Source: DASWJS01 sp036397035 (GTDB lineage: Bacteria; Actinomycetota; AC-67). Taken from it: DNA of 64,000 nucleotides. The number at the start of each line of letters is the position of its first letter. Position 1 is the first letter of the stretch. The stretch lies in the NCBI GenBank assembly GCA_036397035.1, contig DASWJS010000017.1, positions 186,001 through 250,000 of the forward strand. The letters are read 5' to 3'. The notes under the pieces are model-generated. The model did no database searches. It saw only the letters and a list, made by a program, of their open reading frames with translations, and was not told where the DNA came from. The position numbers were made by a program, and so were the translations under genes. Below, one piece after another: positions 57,445 to 64,000 of the stretch.

Positions 57445-58371
57445 TCACGCCCGCCCGCTCCCGACGAGCGAGCCACGCAAGTATGCCCGGACCTCCTCGC
57501 CCGCGCGCTCGAGTTCCGTGGCGTCGAACCAGCGCACGCGCGGGTCGGCGGCGAACCACCGGCGCTGCCGCTTCGCGAGCCGGACGGTCGAGCGCGTCGC
57601 CGCCTCCAGGAAGCCGGCGCGATCGATCCGGCCGTCGATCAGCGCGAGCGCTTCCCGGTACCCGGCCGCCTGCGACGCCGTGAGCGCCTCGCGAAACCCG
57701 CGCTCGACCAGCACGCGCACTTCGTCGAGCAACCCGGCTTCCAGCATCCCTTCGAGCCGCGCCCGGATCCGTTCGCGCAGCGGCTCCGCCGGCAGGTCGA
57801 GCCCCGCGACGAGCACGCCCGGCGCGTGCCGCTCCCACTCGTCCCTGAACGAGGAGAAGGGCCGGCCCGTCAGCTCGATCACCTCCAGCGCGCGCACGAT
57901 CCGGCGCGCGTTGCCGGCCTCGATCGCCGCGGCGGCGACGCGGTCGCGCCGGACGAGCAGCGCGCGCAGCTCGGCGAGCGGGCGCGCCTGCAAGCCCGCC
58001 CGAACGGCGGCGTCGGCCGGCGGGAATCGCAGCTCGTCGACGACGGCTCGGAAGTAGAGGCCGGACCCGCCGGCGAGCAGCGGGGTCGATCCGCGCGCGG
58101 CGATGCCCTCGATCGCCGTGCGCGCCTCGGCTTGGAAGCGCGCGACTGTAAAGGTCTCGTTCGGTTCGGCCAGGTCGAGCAGGTGGTGCCGGACGCGCGC
58201 GCGATCCGCGGCCGTCGGCTTCGCCGTCCCGACGTCCACCCCCCGGTACACGGTCATCGAGTCGACGCAGACGATCTCGGCGCGGAAGTCCGCAGCGATG
58301 CCGAGCGCAACCGCCGACTTGCCCGTCGCCGTGGGCCCGACGATCGCGAGCGTGCGCGGCTCGGCCGTCAC
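57445..58371 (-). CDS. miaA: tRNA dimethylallyltransferase
   Basis: A 308-residue enzyme adding dimethylallyl to A37 of tRNAs reading U-starting codons. GTG start overlaps the miaB stop (GTGA). P-loop GPTATGKSA, DSMTVYRGVDVGTAKP, and the later RRIVRALEVIELTGRP and QAAGYREAL are diagnostic. It works before MiaB. Confidence 0.96.
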   Translation of the reverse strand: MTAEPRTLAIVGPTATGKSAVALGIAADFRAEIVCVDSMTVYRGVDVGTAKPTAADRARVRHHLLDLAEPNETFTVARFQAEARTAIEGIAARGSTPLLAGGSGLYFRAVVDELRFPPADAAVRAGLQARPLAELRALLVRRDRVAAAAIEAGNARRIVRALEVIELTGRPFSSFRDEWERHAPGVLVAGLDLPAEPLRERIRARLEGMLEAGLLDEVRVLVERGFREALTASQAAGYREALALIDGRIDRAGFLEAATRSTVRLAKRQRRWFAADPRVRWFDATELERAGEEVRAYLRGSLVGSGRA

Positions 58372-59681
58372 GCCGGGACGCCGTCCAGGTGGTGCGGGTG
58401 CGCGCCGGTGATCCGCGCGTGGGTGAACGCGCCCGCGTCCAGTCCTCCGGTGGGCAGGTGCACGATCTTGTTCGTCCGCGTCCGCGCGGTGACGCGCGCG
58501 GGATCCTTCCGGCTCGGGCCTTCGACGAGCACCTCGACGGTGGCGTCGACCGTCGCCTCGTTGCGCGCCAGCGAGATGCGCTCCTGCAGTGCCACCAGCC
58601 GCTCGAAGCGCTCCTGCACGACCGCGGGCGGGACCTGGTCCGGCATCGCGCTCGCGTCGGTGAACGGCCGCGGCGAGTACTTGAAGGTGTAGGCCGAGTC
58701 GAAGCCGGCCGCCTCGGTGACGCGCAACGTCTGCGCGAAGTCCTCCTCGGTCTCGCCGGGGAACCCGACGATGATGTCCGTCGAGACGGCGAGGCCCGGG
58801 ATCGCGGCGCGCAGCTCGTCGAGCCACGACAGGTAGCGGGCGCTGCGGTAGCTCCGGCGCATCCGGCGCAGCACGTCGTCGGACCCGGACTGCATCGGGA
58901 AGTGGATGTGCTCGCATACGACGCTGCTTTCGGCCATCGCCTCGATCACGCCGGGCGTGAAGTCGTGCGGGTGCGGGCTGGTGAAGCGGACGCGGCGCAG
59001 GCCCGCGACGCCGTCGAGCGCGCGAAGCAGCTCGGCGAACATCGGGCGGCCGTCCAGGTCGCGCCCGTAGGTGTTGACGTTCTGCCCGAGCAGCGTCACC
59101 TCGACGACGCCGTCGGCGACGAGGTCGTGGGCCTCGCCGAGGACCTCGCCGAGCCGCCGGGAGACCTGCCTTCCGCGCACGTGCGGCACGATGCAGAACG
59201 AGCACGCGTTGTCGCACCCCACGCTGACCGAGACCCACGCGTGGAAGCGCTGCTCGCGCCGCGCCGGAAGAGCGCTCGGGAAGATCTCGGTCTGCTCTGC
59301 GAAGTCGAACGCGGGCACGCCGGTCGCCTCGCGCTCGTCCAGCAGGCGCGGCAGCTCGGCCACGCTGAAGGTGCCGAACGCCACGTCGACCCAGGGCGCC
59401 TTCTCCAGCACGAGCCCCTTGTCCTTCTGCACCTGGCAGCCGCCGACCGCCAGGCGCAGCTCCGGCCGCTTCTCCTTGAGCGCCTTGAGGTGACCGAGCG
59501 TCCCGTAGAGCCGGTTGTCGGCGTTCTCGCGGATCGCGCACGTGTTGAACAGCACGACGTCGGCTTCCTCCAACGCGTCCGCGCGCGCGTAGCCGTGCTG
59601 TTCGAGCAGACCCGCGATCCGCTCGGAGTCGTGCTCGTTCATCTGGCACCCGTAGGTGCGGATGAAGTACGTCTTGGGCAT
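58368..59681 (-). CDS. miaB: tRNA-2-methylthio-N6-dimethylallyladenosine synthase
   Basis: A 437-residue radical-SAM methylthiotransferase completing the A37 modification started by MiaA. The N-terminal MTTase domain has YGCQMNEHDSER, NTCAIRENA and GGCQVQ cysteines. The radical SAM cluster is CDNACSFC, and a TRAM domain ends the protein. TACCAT lies eight bases before its ATG, so it probably heads the miaB-miaA-dapF-dapL unit with a leaderless mRNA. Confidence 0.96.
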   Translation of the reverse strand: MPKTYFIRTYGCQMNEHDSERIAGLLEQHGYARADALEEADVVLFNTCAIRENADNRLYGTLGHLKALKEKRPELRLAVGGCQVQKDKGLVLEKAPWVDVAFGTFSVAELPRLLDEREATGVPAFDFAEQTEIFPSALPARREQRFHAWVSVSVGCDNACSFCIVPHVRGRQVSRRLGEVLGEAHDLVADGVVEVTLLGQNVNTYGRDLDGRPMFAELLRALDGVAGLRRVRFTSPHPHDFTPGVIEAMAESSVVCEHIHFPMQSGSDDVLRRMRRSYRSARYLSWLDELRAAIPGLAVSTDIIVGFPGETEEDFAQTLRVTEAAGFDSAYTFKYSPRPFTDASAMPDQVPPAVVQERFERLVALQERISLARNEATVDATVEVLVEGPSRKDPARVTARTRTNKIVHLPTGGLDAGAFTHARITGAHPHHLDGVPA

Positions 59682-59689
59682 CGCGAGCC

Positions 59690-59695
59690 ATGGTA
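59690..59695 (-). promoter_or_regulatory. Probable -10 of miaB (leaderless)
   Basis: TACCAT on the minus strand, eight bases before the miaB ATG. The divergent promoter of the hydrolase gene lies 15 bases away. Confidence 0.5.
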
Positions 59696-59709
59696 CCGGG
59701 CCGACCCGT

Positions 59710-59715
59710 TAGCAT
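59710..59715 (+). promoter_or_regulatory. Probable -10 of the FAH-family gene (leaderless)
   Basis: TAGCAT, eight bases before the ATG at 59724. No ribosome site precedes that ATG. Confidence 0.5.
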
Positions 59716-59723
59716 CGCCCGCG

Positions 59724-60569
59724 ATGCGATTGGTCCGATTCGACGGCGGCGACGGGCGCGCGCGGCCGGGGCGGCTCGAAGGCGAGACGGTCGTGGACCT
59801 GTCGGCGGCCGCCCCGACGATGGAAGCGCTGATCGCGCAGGGCCTGCCCGCCGCGGTGGACGGTCCGGCGCGCGCGCTCGGCGCCGTGCGGCTCCTGGCG
59901 CCGCTGCGCCCCGCGTCTCTGCGCGACTTCCTCGCGTTCGAGGACCACGCGAAGGCCGGTGCCGCGCGCAGAGGCGAAGACCTGAATCCCGCCTGGTACG
60001 ACGCGCCGGTCTACTACAAGGGAAACCACCGCTCGATCCTCGGGCCCGGCGAGCCTCTCCCGTGGCCGTCGTTCAGCGAGCGACTCGACTTCGAGCTGGA
60101 GCTGGCGTGCGTGATCGGCGCGCGCGGTCGCGACCTGTCGGTCGAGCAGGCGCGCGATTACGTCTTCGGCTACACGATCATGAACGACTGGAGCGCACGC
60201 GACGTGCAGCGAGCGGAGATGGCGATGCGGCTGGGCCCGGCGAAGTCGAAGGACTTCGCGACGAGCCTCGGTCCGTGCATCGTGACCGCCGACGAGTTCG
60301 AGCCGTGGAACGGTTTGTCCATGGCGGTTCGCGTCAACGACGAGACATGGTTCGAAACCACGAACGCGACGATGCATTGGACCTTCGAGCAGATGATCGC
60401 GCACGTGTCCCGAGACGAGGACGTCTTCCCGTGCGACGTCTACGGCAGCGGCACCGCGCACCGGGGATGCGGGCTCGACCTCGATCGCTGGATCGCGCGC
60501 GGCGACGTCGTCGAGCTTCGCATCGACGGGATCGGCACGTTGCGAACCCCCGTCGTTTCGCACTCGTAA
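59724..60569 (+). CDS. Fumarylacetoacetate hydrolase family protein
   Basis: A 281-residue FAH-fold hydrolase. The metal-binding acidic residues lie in RLDFELELACVIG and the following region, with GYTIMNDWSARDVQ as the family's core signature. The C-terminal YGSGTAHRGCG is also typical. Its place next to an isomerase-like gene, hmgA and hpd supports fumarylacetoacetate hydrolysis to fumarate and acetoacetate. The wider family includes other ring-cleavage-product hydrolases, so the substrate is inferred from context. Confidence 0.87.
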   Translation: MRLVRFDGGDGRARPGRLEGETVVDLSAAAPTMEALIAQGLPAAVDGPARALGAVRLLAPLRPASLRDFLAFEDHAKAGAARRGEDLNPAWYDAPVYYKGNHRSILGPGEPLPWPSFSERLDFELELACVIGARGRDLSVEQARDYVFGYTIMNDWSARDVQRAEMAMRLGPAKSKDFATSLGPCIVTADEFEPWNGLSMAVRVNDETWFETTNATMHWTFEQMIAHVSRDEDVFPCDVYGSGTAHRGCGLDLDRWIARGDVVELRIDGIGTLRTPVVSHS

Positions 60570-60611
60570 AGGCCGCACGCTAGGGTCCGCCCAACGGAAA
60601 GGAGTCCTTCC

Positions 60612-61343
60612 ATGCCCGATCTCGCAACGGCGTACGCGGACACGCGACGGTCGATGATCGACCTCGCGCGCGACGCGGACCTGACGGCGCGCGTGCCCGC
60701 GTGCCCCGACTGGAACGTCAAGCAGTTGATCGCCCACGTGACGAGCGTCGCCGGTTCGCTCGCAGGCGGCCAGATCCCCCCGGACTTCGACCCGGTCGGC
60801 TCGATGATCGACGAAGAGCGCGCGGTGATCCGCGAGGCCCACATCGCGAAGACGCTGGCGCAGCGCGAGCACCTGCCCATCGAGGAGATCGTCAAGGAGT
60901 GGGAGGAGTCGGGCCTCGTCGTCGACGCCATGATCCGTGGCGAGCGGCCGTTCCCCGACGGCTCGCCGCCGTTCCCGGAATGGATCGTCATGACCGACGC
61001 CGCCATCCACCATCACGACCTGCGCGGCGCGATCGGCGTGCCGGGCGACCGCGACTCGCTTGCGACCGGGCTCGCTTTGCGTTCCTACGTCGAGGCGATG
61101 CGCTTCCGCTCCGCCGCCGAGGGGCGGCCCGCCTTCACGCTGATCGCGGGACCCCGCTCGTGGGTGATCGGCAACGGCGACCCCGTCGCGACGCTCACCG
61201 CCGATCCATTCGAGCTGTCGCGCACCGTCAGCGGCCGCCGCAGCCCCGAGCAGATTCGCGCCTACGACTGGGACGGCGATCCCGGGCCCGTCCTCGACCT
61301 GTTCTACCCGTACGGTCCCCGGGCCGACGAGCTGGTCGAGTAA
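60612..61343 (+). CDS. DinB-fold, mycothiol-dependent maleylpyruvate isomerase family protein
   Basis: A 243-residue protein with an AAAGGAG site. The N-terminal domain has the metal-ligand histidine in CPDWNVKQLIAHV and later HHHDLRGA, the pattern of the TIGR03083/MDMPI family. Downstream of the FAH-family gene and convergent with hmgA, it could supply the maleylacetoacetate isomerase step, using mycothiol in place of glutathione. That role is inference; many family members are uncharacterised. Confidence 0.8.
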   Translation: MPDLATAYADTRRSMIDLARDADLTARVPACPDWNVKQLIAHVTSVAGSLAGGQIPPDFDPVGSMIDEERAVIREAHIAKTLAQREHLPIEEIVKEWEESGLVVDAMIRGERPFPDGSPPFPEWIVMTDAAIHHHDLRGAIGVPGDRDSLATGLALRSYVEAMRFRSAAEGRPAFTLIAGPRSWVIGNGDPVATLTADPFELSRTVSGRRSPEQIRAYDWDGDPGPVLDLFYPYGPRADELVE

Positions 61344-61361
61344 CGCCCCGTCGACGAGCGG

Positions 61362-62453
61362 CTAGTCGAGCAGGCCGAGGCCGCGGGCCCAGCTCGTGGC
61401 GTAGCCATCGACCTCGACGTCCTTGAGGTCGGGCGCCAGCGCGAGCGGCTTCTCGGACTCCACCATCACCGCGACTTCGTCGGCGAACTCCTTGGTCTTG
61501 CCCGCCTCCATCGCCGCCGCTTGCGGCCCGTGATGAAGGCCCGCGGGGTGAACCGTGATCATCCCCGGCGAGATCCCGGCCCGCGAGAAGAACTCGCCGT
61601 CGTGGTAGAAGAGCACCTCGTCGCGGTCGATGTTCGCGTGGAAGAACGGCACGCGCAGCGCGCCCGGGTCGCCGGTCTCGGTCGGTCGCGGCGCGAACGT
61701 GCACACTTCGAACCCGTCGTTCTCCCACGTGCAGTGGACGCTCGGCGGCAGGTGGTAGCGCGGCGAGACGACCGGCCGGAAGTCCCTCACGTTCAATCGC
61801 ATCGGCACCAGGTCGCCCTGCCAGCCGACGACGTCGAGCGGATGGTACGGGTAGGTGAGCCGGGTGGACGCGTCGCCGCGCATCACGACGACGTGGAACT
61901 CCCCTTGCTCGTCGTGTGCCTTCGGCTCGGGCGTTTCGATCACGCCGGGGTCGAACTGCGCGTGGCGCCCGAGCATCCCGCGGTCTGGCAGGCGGTACTC
62001 ACCGGATCCCTCGATCACGTAGACGAAGACCTCGCCGGCGGGCACCAGCCGGTGGGTCGTCCCCTTCGGCACGATCAGGTAGTCGCCGCGTTCGAAGGCG
62101 AGCGGCCCGTAGTCGGTCTCCAGCGTTCCTTCGCCGCGATGCACGAAGTAGCAGAGGTCGCCGTTGGCGTCGCGGATGAAGTAGGGCAACGGCTCGGCGG
62201 CCTTCGACACGAACAGCCGGACGTCGTCGTTGTGCGCGACCGGCGTCCACTGGCCGGCGGGGAGATCGCCCAGGTTGAACGCGCGCGGCCGGAGCGGCCC
62301 GTCGACCTTCGTCCACGCCGTCGGTGGGTGCGTGCGGTACAGGTGGGACGCGCGTCCGGCGAAGGACTCGCGTCCGTGCTCCTCCTCGAACGTGCCCTCG
62401 GGAAGGTCGACGTGCGCCTGCCGCGTGACGCGGCCTCGCGACAGCGGGAACAC
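61362..62453 (-). CDS. hmgA: Homogentisate 1,2-dioxygenase family protein
   Basis: A 363-residue cupin dioxygenase with a GTG start immediately after the hpd TAG stop. Family segments: DGDLCYFVHRGEG-like NGDLCYFVHRGEGTLETDYG, DYLIVPKGTTHRL, and the iron-ligand region VPFFHANIDRDEVLFYHDGEF with HPAGLHHGPQ. It is shorter than the classic 430-residue enzymes and matches the compact bacterial branch. It should open the homogentisate ring to maleylacetoacetate. Confidence 0.9.
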   Translation of the reverse strand: MFPLSRGRVTRQAHVDLPEGTFEEEHGRESFAGRASHLYRTHPPTAWTKVDGPLRPRAFNLGDLPAGQWTPVAHNDDVRLFVSKAAEPLPYFIRDANGDLCYFVHRGEGTLETDYGPLAFERGDYLIVPKGTTHRLVPAGEVFVYVIEGSGEYRLPDRGMLGRHAQFDPGVIETPEPKAHDEQGEFHVVVMRGDASTRLTYPYHPLDVVGWQGDLVPMRLNVRDFRPVVSPRYHLPPSVHCTWENDGFEVCTFAPRPTETGDPGALRVPFFHANIDRDEVLFYHDGEFFSRAGISPGMITVHPAGLHHGPQAAAMEAGKTKEFADEVAVMVESEKPLALAPDLKDVEVDGYATSWARGLGLLD

Positions 62454-63554
62454 CTACAGGGTCCCCCGCAGTTCCTGCTCGCGCTCGATCGCCTCGAACA
62501 ACGCCTTGAAGTTTCCCAGCCCGAATCCGCGCGAGCCGTGACGCTGGATGATCTCGAAGAACACCGTGGGCCGATCCATCACCGGCTTGGTGAAGATCTG
62601 CAGCAGGTAGCCCTCTTCGTCGCGGTCCGCCAGGATCGCCAGGTCGCGCAAGGCGTCGACGTCCACCTCGTCGCGAAGGTCCGCGAAGCGGTCCGCGACC
62701 TCGTCGTAATAGGCGTCGGGCACACGCAGGAACTCAACGCCGCGCGCGCGCAGCTCGCTCACAGTCCGCAGGATGTGATCGGTCCGCAGCGCCAGGTGTT
62801 GGACGCCCGGCCCGCGGTAGAACTCCAGGTACTCCTCGATCTGGGACTTCTTCTTCGCCGGCGCGGGCTCGTTGATCGGCAGCTTCACGCGGCCGACGCC
62901 GTCCCACATCACCTTCGACATCAAAGCCGTGTACTCGGTCGAAATCTGATCGTCGCGGAAATGGACCATGTTGGTGAAGCCCATCACGTCGGCGTAGTAG
63001 GACGCCCAGGTGTTCATCCGCCCCAGCTCCACGTTGCCGACGACGTGGTCGATCGACACCAGCGCCACCGCGCGGTCGTTATCGAATTCCGTCGGTGCGA
63101 AGCCGGGAAGGAAGATGCCGGAGTAGTCCTCGCGCTGGATGAGGGAGTGGACGGTGTCGCCGTAGGTCGCGATCGCCGCCCTGACCACCTTGCCGTGCTC
63201 GTCCTCGAAGACGGCCGGCTCCATGACGCTTCGCGCGCCCCGCCCGGTGGCCACGCGCCAGGCCTCCTCGGCGTCGGGCACCCGCAAGGCGACGTCTCTC
63301 ACGCCGTCGCCGTGCCGGGCGACGTGGCGCGTGATCTCGGAGTCGGGCTCGAGCGACCCGGTGATCAGGAACCGGATCTCGCCTTGCGTCATCAGGTGCG
63401 AGACACGGTCGCGCACCCCGGTCTGCAGCCCGGCGAACGCCTCGCGGTGAAAGTCGAACGCGTGCTCGAAGTAGTACGAGGATTGGGTGGCGTTGCCGAC
63501 CCAGAACTCGACGTGATCGATACCGAGAATCGGAAACGCGTCCGCAGACTCCAC
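62454..63554 (-). CDS. hpd: 4-Hydroxyphenylpyruvate dioxygenase
   Basis: A 366-residue non-heme iron dioxygenase. GTG start with GGAGGTGA before it. Two vicinal-oxygen-chelate halves are seen. The iron ligands are His in SIDHVVGNV, His in VQHLALRT and Glu in VFFEIIQR, with the C-terminal GFGLGNFKALFEAIE gate helix. It makes homogentisate from 4-hydroxyphenylpyruvate. It is co-transcribed with hmgA without any intergenic base. Confidence 0.96.
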   Translation of the reverse strand: MESADAFPILGIDHVEFWVGNATQSSYYFEHAFDFHREAFAGLQTGVRDRVSHLMTQGEIRFLITGSLEPDSEITRHVARHGDGVRDVALRVPDAEEAWRVATGRGARSVMEPAVFEDEHGKVVRAAIATYGDTVHSLIQREDYSGIFLPGFAPTEFDNDRAVALVSIDHVVGNVELGRMNTWASYYADVMGFTNMVHFRDDQISTEYTALMSKVMWDGVGRVKLPINEPAPAKKKSQIEEYLEFYRGPGVQHLALRTDHILRTVSELRARGVEFLRVPDAYYDEVADRFADLRDEVDVDALRDLAILADRDEEGYLLQIFTKPVMDRPTVFFEIIQRHGSRGFGLGNFKALFEAIEREQELRGTL

Positions 63555-63632
63555 GCCGCCTCACCTCCGGCGAACGCCCAACAGGCCCTTCGTCAGGCTA
63601 TCACCGCGACCACCTCGAGTTGGGACCGGCGG

Positions 63633-63947
63633 TCAGGCTTCTCCTGCGGTCACCTCGGCCCCGGAAGAGACTTCGTGGCGGGCGCCGGTGCGGTCCTCGA
63701 TCAGCAAGCGAATCGCCGTTCTGATCTCGCCGTCGAAATCAAGCTCGTGGAACGCGGGACGGCACACGAGTTCGATGCCTTCCTCTTCCACGAACGAGCC
63801 GGCAATCGCGACGGCCTTGACGGCTTGGTTGAGCGCGCCCGCACCGATGACCTGCACACAGACATGGCCCTGTTCGCGGAGAATCCCCGCGATCGCGCCG
63901 GCCACTGCGTTGGGACTCGAGCGTCCCGAAACCTTCAGGATCTCCAT
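63633..63947 (-). CDS. spoVS: SpoVS-like protein
   Basis: A 104-residue protein. ATG at 63947 is chosen from the family start MEILKVSGRSSPNAVAGAI and a GGAGGG site. The conserved QVIGAGALNQAVKAVAIA is present. In Bacillus SpoVS affects sporulation; homologues (Alba-like nucleic-acid-binding fold) occur in several non-spore-forming phyla, so it does not prove sporulation. It has 18 residues beyond the usual 86, an acidic tail. It lies downstream of the window edge in the minus direction and 78 bases before hpd. Confidence 0.92.
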   Translation of the reverse strand: MEILKVSGRSSPNAVAGAIAGILREQGHVCVQVIGAGALNQAVKAVAIAGSFVEEEGIELVCRPAFHELDFDGEIRTAIRLLIEDRTGARHEVSSGAEVTAGEA

Positions 63948-64000
63948 GCAACCCTCCGTCGAAGCCTCGCAGCGGCCCAAACTGCGTCCTGAGGCACCAA

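Overview
The window is about 70% G+C and densely packed with genes, mostly on the minus strand. No insertion sequence, prophage, CRISPR array or rRNA was seen. Gene content and order point to a deep-branching actinobacterium. The order thrS–HIT–pgsA–acyltransferase–pimA … pdxS–pdxT–yebC … ruvC–ruvA–ruvB–yajC–secD–secF–apt–rel … hisS–aspS–rarA … alaS–ruvX–mltG–aroE is the one known from Mycobacterium and Streptomyces. The block nrdJ–nrdR–(LysM)–lexA–hflX–dapF–miaA–miaB likewise matches the actinobacterial lexA region. SpoVS, a RIO kinase, a type IV pilus ATPase and an LL-diaminopimelate-type aminotransferase argue against a typical Mycobacteriales or Streptomycetales genome. This placement is inferred from gene content only.

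Layout. Positions 1-3092 hold a pilus-ATPase group (two MshEN-domain proteins and a DUF4388/PATAN protein). Positions 3190-13965 run aroE, mltG, ruvX, alaS, two small membrane proteins, rarA, aspS, hisS and a metallo-beta-lactamase-fold hydrolase. A soluble GAF histidine kinase sits on the plus strand at 14134-15372. Positions 15385-24690 carry dtd, rel, apt, secF, secD, yajC, ruvB, ruvA, ruvC and a RIO kinase. Positions 24920-32525 carry yebC, pdxT, pdxS, a secreted esterase, htpX, lemA and the phosphatidylinositol-mannoside genes. A divergent EF-G paralogue follows (32627-34705), then a GAF protein, HIT, thrS, a peptidase-MA-like protein and a receiver-domain protein (34712-39385).

Positions 39489-47109 are the most accessory-looking part. 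It holds four tRNA genes, two small membrane proteins, a VapBC-type toxin-antitoxin pair, a secreted nuclease lipoprotein, an AhpE-like peroxiredoxin, a subtilisin-like protease with 19 SWT pentad repeats and a membrane sensor kinase. Positions 47162-53976 hold dut, msrB, a PLP decarboxylase, nrdJ, nrdR, a LysM protein and lexA. Positions 53984-59681 hold hflX, an aminotransferase, dapF, miaA and miaB. Positions 59724-63554 hold a likely complete homogentisate branch of tyrosine degradation, and spoVS lies at the right edge.

Regulation can be read directly in places. Four LexA-type boxes lie between lexA and the divergent LysM gene, placed over both promoters, and another precedes ruvC. Three NrdR-type boxes precede nrdR-nrdJ. 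Many transcription units start with a TANNNT -10 element 6-9 bases before the start codon, which suggests widespread leaderless mRNAs. At least sixteen adjacent gene pairs overlap by exactly four bases (ATGA or GTGA), so translational coupling is common.
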